From: Pomacea canaliculata
Lineage: Eukaryota > Mollusca > Gastropoda > Architaenioglossa > Ampullariidae
Direction: 5' to 3'
DNA: 64,000 nt
NCBI RefSeq assembly: GCF_003073045.1
Contig: NC_037593.1
Span: 18,156,725-18,220,724, forward strand
The position numbers were made by a program, and so were the translations under genes. The notes beneath the pieces were generated by a model. The model searched no databases, had not been told where the DNA came from, and saw only the letters and a program-made list of their open reading frames with translations. This document shows, in pieces, positions 23,182-35,833 of the stretch (position 1 is the stretch's first letter; every line of letters starts with the position of its first letter).

Positions 23182-25752
23182 ATGTACCTGTCAGTGTGTC
23201 TGGCTATGGCAGCACTCTTGGGCGGGTCCTGGGCCCAGTCAGGGTATGACTATGTGGGCCCTTATGGACCTCGGCAAGACATAGAGTTGGCCTCCAAAGC
23301 AAGGAGGGTCATTAAAGAAGCAGAGAGTGAGTAAATTTATTTGAGTTCTCTTCTCAATTTTCCTTTTCTCCAATCAAAAAAGATATTAAGTTAGAGGACC
23401 CTATGATATCTTAATAGAAGAGTAGAAAACGAGCTCTGACAAAATTGGCCGCCGTTTAGAATCGTGGCTTATTGTCGGCTATTATGCTCTTTCAGCGGCC
23501 GCTGCAATAGAAAATGCTCTCCAAAAGAAGCTGGACATGTCCAAGGCGCAGGTAATACAGCTGCTGACTGTGCTGGACAACATCAACACCACCACCATTC
23601 AGAGCATCATCAACGCCAGTCAGCAACAACAAGATCGACTTTCCAAATTAAGTGCAAAGGTATGAATAGTTTTAAGACGGGTATGCGTATTTTTAGGATG
23701 GTAGATCGAGTATTAGCAATGTTAGACAAGGAAAAACGACTTTGAACAAGATTTGAACATGATGTTCACATTGTCAAGCTGCATATGTCGACGCAGCTCA
23801 CTTCTCGTTTAACCTTTGGCAACTTGCACGAACGTATGTAATGTAACGCTGATAGCAGATGTCAAAGGTAGATGAACATGTTCCCCCTCTATTTTTCTCT
23901 CTCTCTCTATGTGTTTTGTGTTTGTCAGTGTGTGTGGTGAGAGAGAGAGAGAAAAGGGAAGAAGAGAGGAGACATTCCGTTAACATTACTCCTAACAGCC
24001 TTTCCCATAATGCAAGTCCTTTTTCACACCCTTCTGTTCGCAATATCATGTTACTCTCAGCTCTACATAACACGACTGAAGACCACACCAGGTGACAAAT
24101 GTCTGTACATAACGTTCACTACATTCATTGAAGAGAGCAGTCAACATGTAAGCCGTGTCCTTGCAGTTTTATTTGTCTTCGGGTACTTTCAGGTCAAGAG
24201 CAATCTTGAGCTTCTAACGTCTCTGGAGAACCGCCTAGCTGGCGCTGTGGTCCAGGAGGCAGAGATTAGACCCTCCTCGGTCCCCATAGAGGAATTATTG
24301 GCTCTCGACCGCAAGCAGAAGGCTGATCTCGCCGCCTTCGACATTGCCTTCGGAGAGGTAACCTCTGACCCCTATAACGATGTATACATCACTTGTATGC
24401 GACCGCTGGTATAGACACGTGTACTTATGAGATCACTGCAAACAGTGGAAACAACAAAGATGTAAATTATACCGAAAAAAAATAACAAATAAATAAATCT
24501 TGCGACTTTGTTCTTTTCGTAAAACAACAGAAACATGACTAGCTGACTTAATGACTCAGAAAATGCCACATAATTAATTTTGGTCTCTGTTGGTAGAGTT
24601 TAGTGACCTGTAAATAAGCTGCTGAGACTTCTGTCGGTTTCCTCAGGTCACACGGGAGCTTGAACAGCAATTGTCTGCAGACAATGACACAGCAACTTCC
24701 AGCATCGCCACTCTTGCCGCCTCCATCGGTTCCCTGGTTAAGTTCGTTAACTCCAGGAAATGTAAGTCTTCAGAAAACAATTTAATTATTTATTGACTAC
24801 TTTTTTACCTTTAGATATCTTCGTTACAGTCTCTGTTGTCCTCCTGAGTGTTTCCTTTTACTATGCACATTTCTTTTACAGTTTCTAACTTTGTTGGTCA
24901 GACATTTTATAAATTGACTTTTTAAAAAACTTTTGCCTTTTTATTGTTGAGATCAGGAGTGGTCAGAATATCACTTGAGCAACCTAGTTGCTATTTATGT
25001 GACTTCTAAGACACATTTGACGGTTGCGTGTGTGCAGGTTCTTTCTCCTCCATGCTGCCACTGATGTCTTGTGTTTCAGGTATCACCAAGGCCGCTACCA
25101 TAGAGCTGAAGGGCCAGAAAAGCGCCGACATTGAAATCCCGATTCCACCAGGTGTCTTTGCTGCTGGTGACGTTCCACAGGTGTTCAGTGCCCTCCAAGG
25201 CTTCCAACTGGCTGCTGATGTCTCGCGATCTGTTGTAAGAAGTAACCTTTGCCCTATTCTCCTGAAAATGTTTCGATGAAATGATATGTCTGCGCGCACG
25301 CACGAGTGAATCGGAAAAAGAGTGTAAACGTCAGGAACAAAAAAGTCCCTAGTTCACGAAGCTACTGCATCCATTGTATGTGTGATTTACATACAACAAA
25401 GGAATAAAACAGTAAGAGAAACTCTAGTTACAATTTTTTTTATTACATGGCGTCAGCTAATAATTTTAAGCATCCTTTGGAATTTCAGGCTCCGCCTGTC
25501 TATGGACCAGGGGCATTCTATGGACCTGGCCCAGGCTATGCCAACTACCCAGAGTCAGATGACCGCCGCTTCCTGGGTGTCTCTGTCGTGTCCAAGGCGT
25601 TTGCGGACAAGATCCGCGTGACTGTCGTTGACCAGAGCCAAGGAGCCGGCAACAATGTCGCTGTCGCCTACGTGCAGGTGAAGGCCTGTTCCCTGCCGCC
25701 TGCTGCCTTCTCTCCCGGTCAGGTGCTGGTCTCCAAGCCCAACAAGTACTGA
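23182..25752 (+). CDS. Gene D: secreted coiled-coil, H-type-lectin-like protein
   Basis: Exons 23182-23326, 23496-23659, 24193-24357, 24647-24761, 25080-25234, 25489-25752; 335 residues. The start MYLSVCLAMAALL is chosen because gene F begins there; an in-frame ATG six bases upstream is possible. Signal peptide ends near SWAQ; a short SGYDYVGPYGPRQ segment follows. The 164-nt rod exon encodes DMSKAQVIQLLTVLDN. The next two exons are 165+115 nt, 12 nt (four codons) short of the 292-nt rod unit found in all the other genes. The lectin-like domain runs from CITKAATIEL to YVQVKAC and is split by a phase-0 intron. A Tyr/Gly/Pro insert (PPVYGPGAFYGPGPGYANYP) sits at the start of the last exon. The C terminus is NKY, as in F. 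Head-to-head with gene C. Function unknown. Confidence 0.83.
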
Positions 25753-26057
25753 TCTCCTAGACAACAAGGACACACCTTTAAAGTTCAAACTCGACCTAAT
25801 GCATTTTAGCAGGTGCTTGCTGGTCAGATGGTGTGAGCGGCACATTTTATCTAACAAGGCATCGTGACATGGACGGTTACTGGCGATGTTGTCCATCTTC
25901 TATGGTTAGGTAATGAACACGACTGTAGTAAATTTCGTCTTTTTTAAAAATAATGGAAGTTGTCTTTTTCGAGCAGCATACATAGCGCAGTTGTAAATTT
26001 TTGCTATTAATGATTAATGGGTCACAGTAGTGTGTATATTGATGTATGTCAAAAGTT

Positions 26058-26063
26058 AATAAA
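26058..26063 (+). promoter_or_regulatory. Poly(A) signal of gene D
   Basis: AATAAA about 305 bases after the stop codon of gene D. Confidence 0.5.
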
Positions 26064-26069
26064 TATGCT

Positions 26070-28340
26070 TGTATTTGGCGTGAGAGAGTTGGCTTGGTTT
26101 ATTTTGAGACCAGTCTTGTTGAAATTTGAAGTGTCTTTGTTTGCTAGGGAAGTTACAGGGAAGCTGATTAATCTCAACATCTGAAGCAATCACAGAGCAC
26201 TGTAAATGCATCTATATTCCTCATTACTAAACACACAGGATCGCCATTCTGTCTGCTCTGAACCTTTAGTTTCTGTTGACATTACTTGTAAAGGTAATTC
26301 GGAAAGAACTCGACGACTAGCTAAGGCATGATGTATTGGAATAATCACAAAGAAAACGACAAACCATTTCCTTTTGAGATATTAAAAACAGCTGGACTGA
26401 AAACAATAAATAAAAAGAAGCATTATTTCAAAACGTTGTTGTGGCAATGAAGTGAAACGACTAGAAAGTATGAAATGAATTATACACGTCCAACAGCGTA
26501 ATTACGTAGATTGGTTTCTGGAATACTTATAGGGTGTGTAAATTTAGTAAAAGTATTTGTCATCAGTATTGATTTTAAACTCAAGATGATAGCACAAGCG
26601 TCTTGAAGTTGATTATAACCTCTTTGTGAAATGTTTATCTGTGTGTGTTTGTGTGTGCGCGCGGACACGTGGGTGTAAATATGCTTTAAAGAAATTGTTT
26701 ACCGAGAAAATGTGTTTAGTAGGATTAAAAAATAACAAACATATGGCCTACCTCTGAAAGGTGTTCATCTCCTAGAGATTGTATACCGTTAACTTAACGT
26801 CTAGGATCGCTTGGTGTGCTACCATCGCTGCAATCTGCAACATCCTCAACCAACAGCAGTGGGGATGGTCATGGTGTCTGTCTCCGCTAAAATATTGGAT
26901 GTGTGCTAAAACAGCTTCAGTTGAAGCCGTGAAAACTAAAGGCTCCACACATTCAACTGCAGGTTCGTTTGATCACCTGTTCATTAAACAGACTTTCGGA
27001 GTTATACGCAGAGCTTTCACAGTCTGGTGTAGCAGACTCAGCAAATGAGAAATAAAATTGAACATTATTTTTGGTCAATTAGTCAACAGTTTACTAAACC
27101 AACATACAAACCGTTAACATTACGGTATGAGCAATCCATCAAAATTTTAACTTGCAGACGTATTTATTTTAAACTTAAATGTAAATGCTGCGTGCGTGTA
27201 TTCATCAAACATTACACTGTGCTGTAAACAGTACTTAGTGACTTTTTAAAAGTCACGCTGTCAACATTTGTACACAACCATTAAACTATTAAAATGGGCA
27301 ATGCTATGTGTATCTCCATTTCATTATTTAAAAAAATGAAGATTTATTTCTTGGCTGTTTTTAAAGTAGTTTTAAAATTATTTCTGTTATTGTGTGTTTA
27401 TTTACAACCTGTTTATTTTTCTTATTACGTGAAATATTTTTATAGACAAAATTATTGCTGTGCAGACGCACTTTCTCTCCACATGATTGCTAATCACTGA
27501 ACAGAACTGATCAACAGATCATTTTTCTTAGCTTTCCTTTTATTTTATTTCAAGTGGCATTTATTTCAGTGTCTCTGTTTGGTGACATAGATGTACAAAT
27601 TTCTGATTAGAGCACTGTGACGCAGGCACCCCTTCTAATGCCTATAAAGACTTCACAGCCACCAGAGCTTGTTGGCATGCATGTGATCAGTATGTATATG
27701 TTTAAAAAATGTTTGATATAATCTCATTTTCTTTTTATTATGAACAAGTACTATATCCACATTAACTGCACGCTTGGCAACTCTGATGAGAGCATGCATG
27801 TCAAATTACAGGTGGGGACCACCACAGCGCTTTCTTAATTACATTTGACAACAAGGTGTGAACAATCCTTTGGTTAGTTTTTTGTTTTTATGCTTTTTTT
27901 TCACATTCGTGAATTTTTTTTGTGTGTGCACTAATGTAGGTGTCAAAGGTGGGTGCAACCATGCAAAAGCAGTGGCAGAGCTCTGAAAATAGATTCCCAG
28001 ACAGAAGAGGCACATGTTGTGGCCATAGGGCAGTCATCACTTTGTTACCAACACAGAGGTATGTGTACAAGACTGTGAGCTGTGAGATGGCAGTGTCGTA
28101 ACTGACCATTGTCTTTGGCTCTTGACTACTCCGCCATTCACAATGAAAGCTGCTGTCATGACACTAATGGTTCCTCAACACATTCATGTTGAACAGTTGC
28201 ACATTCTTTCAACAAAGAAGAGTACAGTGACTGCCTTAGACTGCCCAGGTCACATGTTTTGTTGTGCAGGACCAGGGACTTCACACGACAACACAAACAC
28301 TTTTCCCATGCAGTTATAACGAGTTGCAGTCTGAAGCACG
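26070..28340. other. Intergenic DNA, no gene seen
   Basis: AT-rich sequence with scattered short open frames lacking signal peptides, domains or splice-linked partners. A GT/GC microsatellite lies near 26640-26665. I see no paralogue exon here. Confidence 0.55.
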
Positions 28341-28343
28341 GTC

Positions 28344-28400
28344 ACTAGGGGCACTCGGTAGAGTAGTGGTTAAAACACTCGCTTGTGACCATTTTCTTCA
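28344..28400 (+). repeat. tRNA-like SINE head
   Basis: GGGCACTCGGTAGAGTAGTG followed by GTTAAAACACTCGCTTG looks like the A-box part of a tRNA-derived SINE. No full cloverleaf can be folded and the 3' boundary is not visible. Confidence 0.4.
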
Positions 28401-28849
28401 GTGCTGTGTGTAAAGTCCAGACAAGATTAGGTAAAAATGTAAATTATTCAAGTGAAACATGTGAAGGTGAGGCTGCCTCAGTTTTGATTTTTTAAAAATC
28501 TTTGTATGAAGTTTTTAATTTAATGATTAATTAAGGAATATTTAATTAGTAATATTGTATAACTGCGGATTTACAGAAAGAAAGCTCTTGCTCCTTAATT
28601 TTACCAATTTCTTAAGATAATTTCAAACACAAATGAACTCGATACACCAGATGTGTTTTCAACTTTTTTTTCCCCTCTTACATGGTTGTACATTAGGCAA
28701 AGAGTAGATAAACAAAATGAACAGCCAGTAGAAGACTTTACTAACCAGCACACTTTGAACATAATAACAGATCTATCTTACTAAAACGCAGGCCTTGTTG
28801 TTTGACATTCCATTAGCAGTAGGGTCCAGAATGTTTGCAATAGACATGC

Positions 28850-29825
28850 TATGTCTTTTATTCACAGGTATAAAATTTTGTGATATTAATATGCAGAATA
28901 AACAGCTACTGCACATCATGTATGTCATGAAATGAACAGAAAGATACAAAATTTTCCATGCAATCGTCAATGAGTTTAAAACATTTAAATCGAGAGCATG
29001 CAAGCGGTATGACATAACACAAACACCAAGAGAAAAAAATCGTTCCATGCCACCTTTCATGACAGTTTAAATGATTAATCAACAGTTGACTTTACGAAGT
29101 ACAAGGGGAACATACATCATTTCAGGCCACTTGTCATGACTTTAAAAGTTAAACAGCTAGTTTGCAAAATGTATCTTGAAGATGTCAACAGCAAGATGTA
29201 TTTTATAACATCACCATTAAGATAAAAATTCATTCCACACCACCTTTATGACTTTAGAACGGTTATAAGCTAATGTATGTCATTGTCAACAGAAAGATGC
29301 AGCATCTTTCTGCAACACTTTTTATTACTTTAAAACAATTAAACGCCTAGTATTCCAGATTTATGTCATGAAGCTAACATCAAGATGCAACATTTTTCCA
29401 GGCTGTCTTTCATGACTTCAAACAGTAAAACAATTAGTGCGCAATACATATGTTATGATAAAAATATCAATATGCAACATCTTTTCATGTAACATCTTTT
29501 CATGCAATCTTTCAGTACTTTAAAAGAATTAAGCTTTATTGTGCAATAGATTTGTCATGACATCAGCATCAAAGTGCAACATAAAACCCTTCGTGACTTT
29601 TAAATATTGAAACAGTAAGTGTGCAATATGCATGACATGAAGGAAACAGCAAGGTACAAAATCTTTCCAGGTCATCTTTCATGACCCCAAAACTGTAAAA
29701 CAGCTCATAAGTACAATAACATAATTTCATGCCATCTTTCATGGCTTGAAAAAAGTTAAACAGCTAGTGTACAAAATGTATGTCATAATATCAACATCAA
29801 AACACAAAATGAGTAAAAACTGTAT
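28850..29825. repeat. Degenerate tandem array, period about 105-120 bp
   Basis: Eight to nine diverged units recur with the order TTTCATGACTTTAAAACAGT, AAACAGCTAGTGTGCAAAAT, ATGTCATGA, ATCAACA, AAGATGCAACAT, CTTTCCA. Units differ by many substitutions and small indels, so the array is old. No coding frame crosses it. Confidence 0.7.
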
Positions 29826-30184
29826 TACAGCTGTCTGAATTTAGAATGCCACACCCCCTCTAGCAATAAAAAGGAGCTGTCAAAGGACTGCATGAAAATA
29901 AAGATGGCCAAGGGTACTACAGACTTTAGGTGTCACAAGAACACCATTGTGCTGTGGTGGGTGAACAAGGTGACCTTTCTTTCTACCATTCACAGGCCCC
30001 ATATGGTCACCGTAAAGACTTGCACTGGTGTAAAGAGGAAACACTTTAGTCTCTTATTACCAGTTTGAATTGTTTTTCTACCTTTTAGTTATTTTTTAGA
30101 GTAACCCGTGAGGAATTAATACGTTGTTGGGTCGGCAGAAGAATGGGTTTCTGGAAGACGATAAAACGAAAAGTACAGGAGGAA

Positions 30185-30315
30185 CTGTGAGGAATGTTTT
30201 GTGTGTTCCCAGAGACGATGATTCGTAGTAAGTTTCATTATATAATTGGAGAGAAAGGGTTCGTGTGTTCCCAGAGACGACGATTCATAGCAAGCTTTAT
30301 CATAAAGTTGAGAGA
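30185..30315. repeat. Two-unit tandem duplication
   Basis: GTGTGTTCCCAGAGACGATG at about 30200 is repeated as GTGTGTTCCCAGAGACGACG about 64 bp later, with the following GATTC(G/A)TAG(T/C)AAG(T/C)TT also shared. Non-coding. Confidence 0.6.
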
Positions 30316-30587
30316 GTAAGCGTGAGAGGACTGAAAGCTCGATGTTTGAATTGTGAGTAAAGTGTATTTCAAGACAGAACCAATTCCAGTGATTAATGGG
30401 ACGAATTAACATTGTACAAGCAATTAAGATTTCGCCGTCATGACATCTTGGAGATCGGCGATGATATAGAAGTGGACTTGGTAAATAAGAATTGTGGGCG
30501 CAATGTCAAAAGTGTGTCTTGCCCTTCTTTTTTATGCGACGGGTGCCTTTCAAAACAAGACAGGACCGGCTGGAAAATTCTGTCTGT

Positions 30588-31035
30588 CGCTGCTGCCGGA
30601 CGGTCCCCCCTACGCCCGGACCGGGCATGGGATTGACCTGACCTGACCCTGCCTTTCAAAACGTGTGTCAATCTAGCAGGCATCTGCCAAAGAACGGATG
30701 GCCGAATTATTGACAGAGTTACCAGAGCGCTGCTAGATCAGACACACAGGTGGATTAAATTTTCCAATCAACAAGAAGCCAAAAATCAAAAGGCAAATTT
30801 TTTCAACCTTTCGAGGATTTCGAAACGTGGAATGCACTGATAGCACCCACATACGGATTACAGATCTAAAGGAAAACGAATGTGAATTTGTGTGTCAGAA
30901 AAACTTTCATTCAATAAATGTTCAGGTAAAATTTTTACATTGAAATATATATTTCTTAGTTATTTCTTGTGTAGCGCATTGGGCTCGACACCTTGTAAGA
31001 AAATGCTCAATATTAGAGCTTTTCATTATTATTCT
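30588..31035. repeat. SINE-tail-like fragments
   Basis: 30588-30655 ends in a short CCTGA repeat after a GC-rich GCCCGGACCGGGCATGGGAT block. 30970-31035 has GTAGCGCATTGGGCTC...TTATTATT, the type of tail seen in many invertebrate SINEs. Both are short and family assignment is tentative. Confidence 0.35.
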
Positions 31036-32340
31036 GATTCATTTTATTATTCTATAATGAACACTGGCATCAACATTTCATGTATGTAGTCGCTATTGAA
31101 TATGTGTCTAGCAACAGTGTGCAGTGCTGTAGGTGAATGAAGTATAATGGTTACATCCTAATGTGTGTCCCCCTTTTTTTCCATGTGATTTTTTTTATAC
31201 AGTTAAAAGAAATAAAAACTTTGCTGTGGAGTATCGTCTCAAAACTGATCATTCTTAGGATTATTACTGAAAATGTGCACTCGTTGCCCTGCCCTACTGC
31301 ACTGAAGCCAGTTTTTTGCTTTTCACACCTTTACTAGCAAATGCATATTAACTTTTTCAAAAGATCAGTATTCTAAAGTAGACGAAGAGAAAAGAATAAT
31401 AGTAAATTGCATTACATATATTTCAACAGGTCATCTTTAATGATAATCTGATATTTATTGGCGTTGTGGCAAAATGGCCTGGGAGTGTTCACAAGGCAAG
31501 AATTCTAAAGCAGCCAAGTGCTTTTACTGCTTTTTGAGACAAACTTAAAACCAGTCATGGTGTCATGCTCTGTGACAGTGGTTACATGGGTGGCTTATGA
31601 TACCCTTTCTGAATTCCACTACTAGGCAGGAGAGGCGGTATACTGCAGCTCATACTTCTATAAGGTGCTCAGTAGAAAGGGTCTCTGTTTGCTCCAGACG
31701 GACAGTGGAGTAGCGATCAGCAAGAGAGCGTGGCGCAAGGCTACAGAAAGTTAAAGAGAATAAACAAAGTGCGAGCCTAACGCTGGGCCGGAAGGATTTA
31801 AGGGTGAGAACTCTTAGTGCCCTATTAGTACTGTGCCACAGTGTGTGCGGATGTTTTTCTTTTTTTACCCTTACTTATCTTTTGCTTTGGCGTTGGGTAT
31901 CTGTGTTTTCTTACCTATGTATATTCACGTTTTAAAATTTTATTTAAGTGTGATTAAACTTATTATTTCTACCGTTCATTTCCTCTTTGTTATGGTCTAC
32001 GTTTGTTAGAGGTTTGATAGGTACTTCGTGTCCCTCCTGCTGATTTATTTTTCGCAAAGGTCGCAAAGAAGGGAAAAACTTTGGGAGCCTTCAGAAGCGT
32101 GACGTCAGCGGCCTTGACAAGCTGCGCAAAGCCAACTCTTTGCTTCACTCACTGCCGGCCATAAAACTTGTTCTGGCGCTTAGTCAACAACTTTTAAACA
32201 CTATGAAAGGCTCGATAAAGTTAATTGCAACAGCCAAAATAACTCACGGCCTAAGACTAATGACAGACAAAGGTAAAATAAACGAGGGAACCGAAACAAT
32301 GTTTAACTACAAGTAGGTTAAATTAGTCTGTATTGTCAGC
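31036..32340. other. Gene-free stretch before the LINE
   Basis: No coding region seen. The last bases (GCCTCCGTAGCCTTTTGGTT) have a tRNA-A-box look and may be a SINE head against which the LINE is truncated. Confidence 0.4.
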
Positions 32341-32357
32341 AATGCCTCCGTAGCCTT

Positions 32358-35300
32358 TTGGTTAAAGGTCTAAAGGTTGACAGTTGGTGGGTTGATTTGT
32401 GGTTTTATCAATCAGATCACGATGACATACCTTCAGGAGGGACTGCTCTTTTTATTCGTTCAAACCTTTTATTTAGCCAGGTTCCACTCAATACTAATCT
32501 TCAAGCTGTTGCTGCCCGAGTTTCTCTGGGCAAAACCATCACTATCTGCAGTCTTTATCTACCTCCTTCAGCTCGGATATCCCGACAGGACCTAGAGAGT
32601 CTTTTAACCCAACTTCCTACTCCCGTCCTTCTTTTGGGTGACTTTAATGGACACCACCCCATGTGGGGCGGGGCCTCGAGTGACACCAGAGGAGAGATGT
32701 TGGGATCATTTTTTATGGAAAATGACCTCTGTATTCTGAATGACGGTTCAAACACCTTCTGCCGTCCGCACAACAGCACAGAGTCAGCAATTGATTTGTC
32801 AGTGGTCAGCCCAGCACTTTTATTAGATTTTAACTGGGCTATACATGACGACCTGTGTGGCAGCGATCATTTTCCCCTTGTTTTACATTTTACAAATGGT
32901 CTGGAGCGGGATGATAACCTTCACAAAGGCGGGTGGAATTTAACTAAGGCAGACTGGCTTGAATTTCAGACCCTCTGCTCCACCCACCTTACCAGAAACC
33001 CTTTTTTTAATTTTGAGATTGAAGACATTAGAAAAGACCCGATGTTACACCCTGCTAAAGTTTTTACTACAAGTTTAAATAAAATTGCATCAGAAACGAT
33101 TCCGGTACTAAGGCACCGTAATAACCGACCAAGGGTGCCTTGGTTTACAGAGGAGTGTAGGGTAGCTCAGCGCGCGCGGAAAAAAGCCCAGCGTCTTGCC
33201 TTCCGTCAACCCACTCCTGAAAATGTAATAAATTTTAAACGTACCCGAGCTCATACCCGTTATATTTTTAAACAGGCAAGGAAACTTGCGTGGCAGCGAT
33301 TTGTGTCCTCATTATCCCTCCCGCACTACTTCTCAAGCGGTGTAGGCGGCCATAAGGAAGATAAAGGGAAGATTTCAGGCTGAGTCAATAGGCCATCTGC
33401 GGGTTGGAGACTCTATTCTCACAGAGGTACAGGATGTCGCAAATTCCTTAGCATCCACCTTTGCTCATAATTCCTCCTCCTCCTCACACTACTCTTCAGA
33501 TTTTCAACGCTTAAAATCTGTCCAAGAATCTTCGGGTTGTGACTTTTCTTCAGACAACTCCGAAAAGTACAACCTACCTTTTTCTCTTTCTGAACTACAA
33601 CAGGCCCTTCAAAAGTGCAAGGATTCTGCACCAGGTCCTGACAATATTTCCTATCAGCTACTAACACATCTCCCACAGACTTCTCTCCTTCTCCTTCTAA
33701 ATATCTTTATTTGGGTATCCGGCTGTTTCCCCCCATCGTGGAGAGAGGCAGTAGTTATACCCATTCCAAAACCTGGTAAGGATACCTCTGATCCAAATTC
33801 TTACTGCCCTATCGCTCTCACTAGTTGTCTATGTAAAACTCTAGAACGCATGGCCTTACCTGGTACCTCGAATCTCAGAGTCTCCTCTCCAACCTGCAGT
33901 GTGGCTTCAGAAAACGCCGCAGCACCCTGGACCATTTGGTCCGTTTTGAAACCTTTGTCAGGGACGCTTTTGTCGGCAAAGAACATGTTCTAGGGGTGTT
34001 TTTTGATTTAGAGAGGGCATACGACACTACCTGGAAGCGGGGTATTCTGTTAGACCTCCATGCCCTGGGCTTCCGGGGACGTATGCCACTCTTCATTGAG
34101 AATTTTCTTTCACACCGCCATTTCCAAGTCAGAGTAGGGCCTATACTGTCTGATCCTCAGGAACAGGAAATGGGCGTCCCTCAGGGCAGCATTCTTTCTC
34201 CAACTATTTTCAACATCAAAATCGACTCAATCTTGAAATCAGTCTGTCCAGGTTTAGAGGCCTCTTTGTATGTAGATGACTTCACTATCTGCATACCAGG
34301 CCGCTCCCTTCCATGCCTCGAACGCCGGCTTCAGCTGTGCGTAAATGCAGTACAAAAGTGGGTGACAGAAAACGGCTTCAATTTTTCTCCTACGAAGTCA
34401 GTGTGCATCCACTTTTGCAAACTGAGAGGTATGTTTCCAAACCCTTCTATCACTGTCAAAGGCACGATACTCAAGGTGGTCCAAGAGGTTAAATTTCTTG
34501 GGGTCATCTTTGACCGTAAACTGTCCTTTCTACCTCATATCAAATCTCTACGCCTATCTTGTCAGAAAGCCTTGGACATTCTTAGAGTAGTTGGCCATGT
34601 CAGCTGGGGAGCGGATCGCACGGTTCTGCTGCGTCTCTACCGTGCCCTGATCCGCTCAAAGCTAGACTACGGATCCATTATCTATGGCTCTGCTCGAGAG
34701 TCCTACCTTAAAATTCTTGATCCAATTCATCATCAAGGGCTCCGCATCTGTCTGGGTGCCTTTCGCACCACTCCTGTACAAAGTTTGTACGCAGAAGCTG
34801 GTGAGCCTCCACTTTCTCTCTGTCGTTTGAAACTCATGCTATCGTATGCCTGTCGCTTAAAATCTCATCCTGGGAATCCTGCGTATCGTGCCGTCTTCAG
34901 ACCTCAGCGTGCTGCCCAGTATGCCATTCGTACCAAGGAGCAAAAGCCTCTATCACTCCAAGTAGCACCTCATCTTCAAGCTGCCGGAGTAGATATCAAG
35001 CAGGTAGAGCCTTTACCTCCGCAAACAAGTCCTCCTTGGACCCTCCCTGTTCCTGAGATTCGCTTTGATCTTACAACTTTCAAAAAAGGGAACACTAGTG
35101 ACCCCATTTATCTTCAACACTTTCGTAAACTTATTTCTGATTATCCTCAATTCTGTTTAATCTTTACAGATGGCTCCAAAATCCCAAGTGGTGGCCCAGT
35201 CGCTGCGGCAGCAGTTCCATCCTGCCAACCACAACAGGCTGCTTCAGTCCGATTGGCAGACGAAAGTACTATCTTTACAGCAGAACTTTATGCTATCATG

Positions 35301-35833
35301 CTTGCCTTGCAGCATGCTCACCGCTCTTCGGAGCACAACTTTCTGATAATCTCAGACTCTCTTTTTGCTCTCCAAGCTCTTATTTCAAATGAATCTGACC
35401 ACCCCCTTGTGGTCAAGATTCATAAAATTCATGCAGCACTTATCGAACGAAATAAGGACATTGTCTTTATTTGGGCTCCTGGCCATTCTGGTATTCCAGG
35501 CAATGTTCGAGCAGACCAGGCTGCTAAGGCTGCATGTCAGTCCCCTGGTAAAATACAGTTCCTTATTTCATCTGACTGTAAAACTTTACTTACAACCTAC
35601 ATTCTGACTTTATGGCAAAACCTCTGGAACACCCTCTGTCAGAATAAATTATTCGCCACTCTTCCCTGTCTTTCCGACCGCCCACCTTTGTGCCATACCA
35701 CAAGGCGGGAGGAGGTAGTTCTTACAAGACTAAAGACAGGACACACATATGCCATAAACGTAAAAACTTCTTTTATTGCCATGATATAGCCTTAGTTGCT
35801 GGCATGGCATAAAACACCAAAAAACAAACAAAT
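32358..35833 (+). mobile_element. I-superfamily (Nimb-like) LINE, 5'-truncated, degraded
   Basis: Encodes in order an apurinic-type endonuclease (LLLGDFNGHHPMWGG, then GSDHFPLVLHF; 32358-33383), a reverse transcriptase (SAPGPDN and PIPKPGKD in another frame at 33384-33935, then GVPQGSILSP and YVDDFTI in 33936-35789) and a C-terminal RNase H (LIFTDGSKIPSGG, FTAELYAIMLAL, FIWAPGHSGIPGN). Endonuclease plus RNase H points to the I superfamily. The 3' end (GCCATGATATAGCC...GGCATGGCATAAAACACCA) with an A-rich tail resembles mollusc Nimb elements. No ORF1 and no 5'UTR are visible. The polyprotein is broken by at least two frame changes, so it is not active. Confidence 0.85.

Noticed and set aside
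28850-29825. CRISPR-like array
   Set aside because: Units are degenerate tandem repeats without constant repeats and unique spacers, in animal DNA.
32341-32372. tRNA gene
   Set aside because: Only an A-box-like stretch; no B box or cloverleaf. At most a SINE head fragment next to the LINE.
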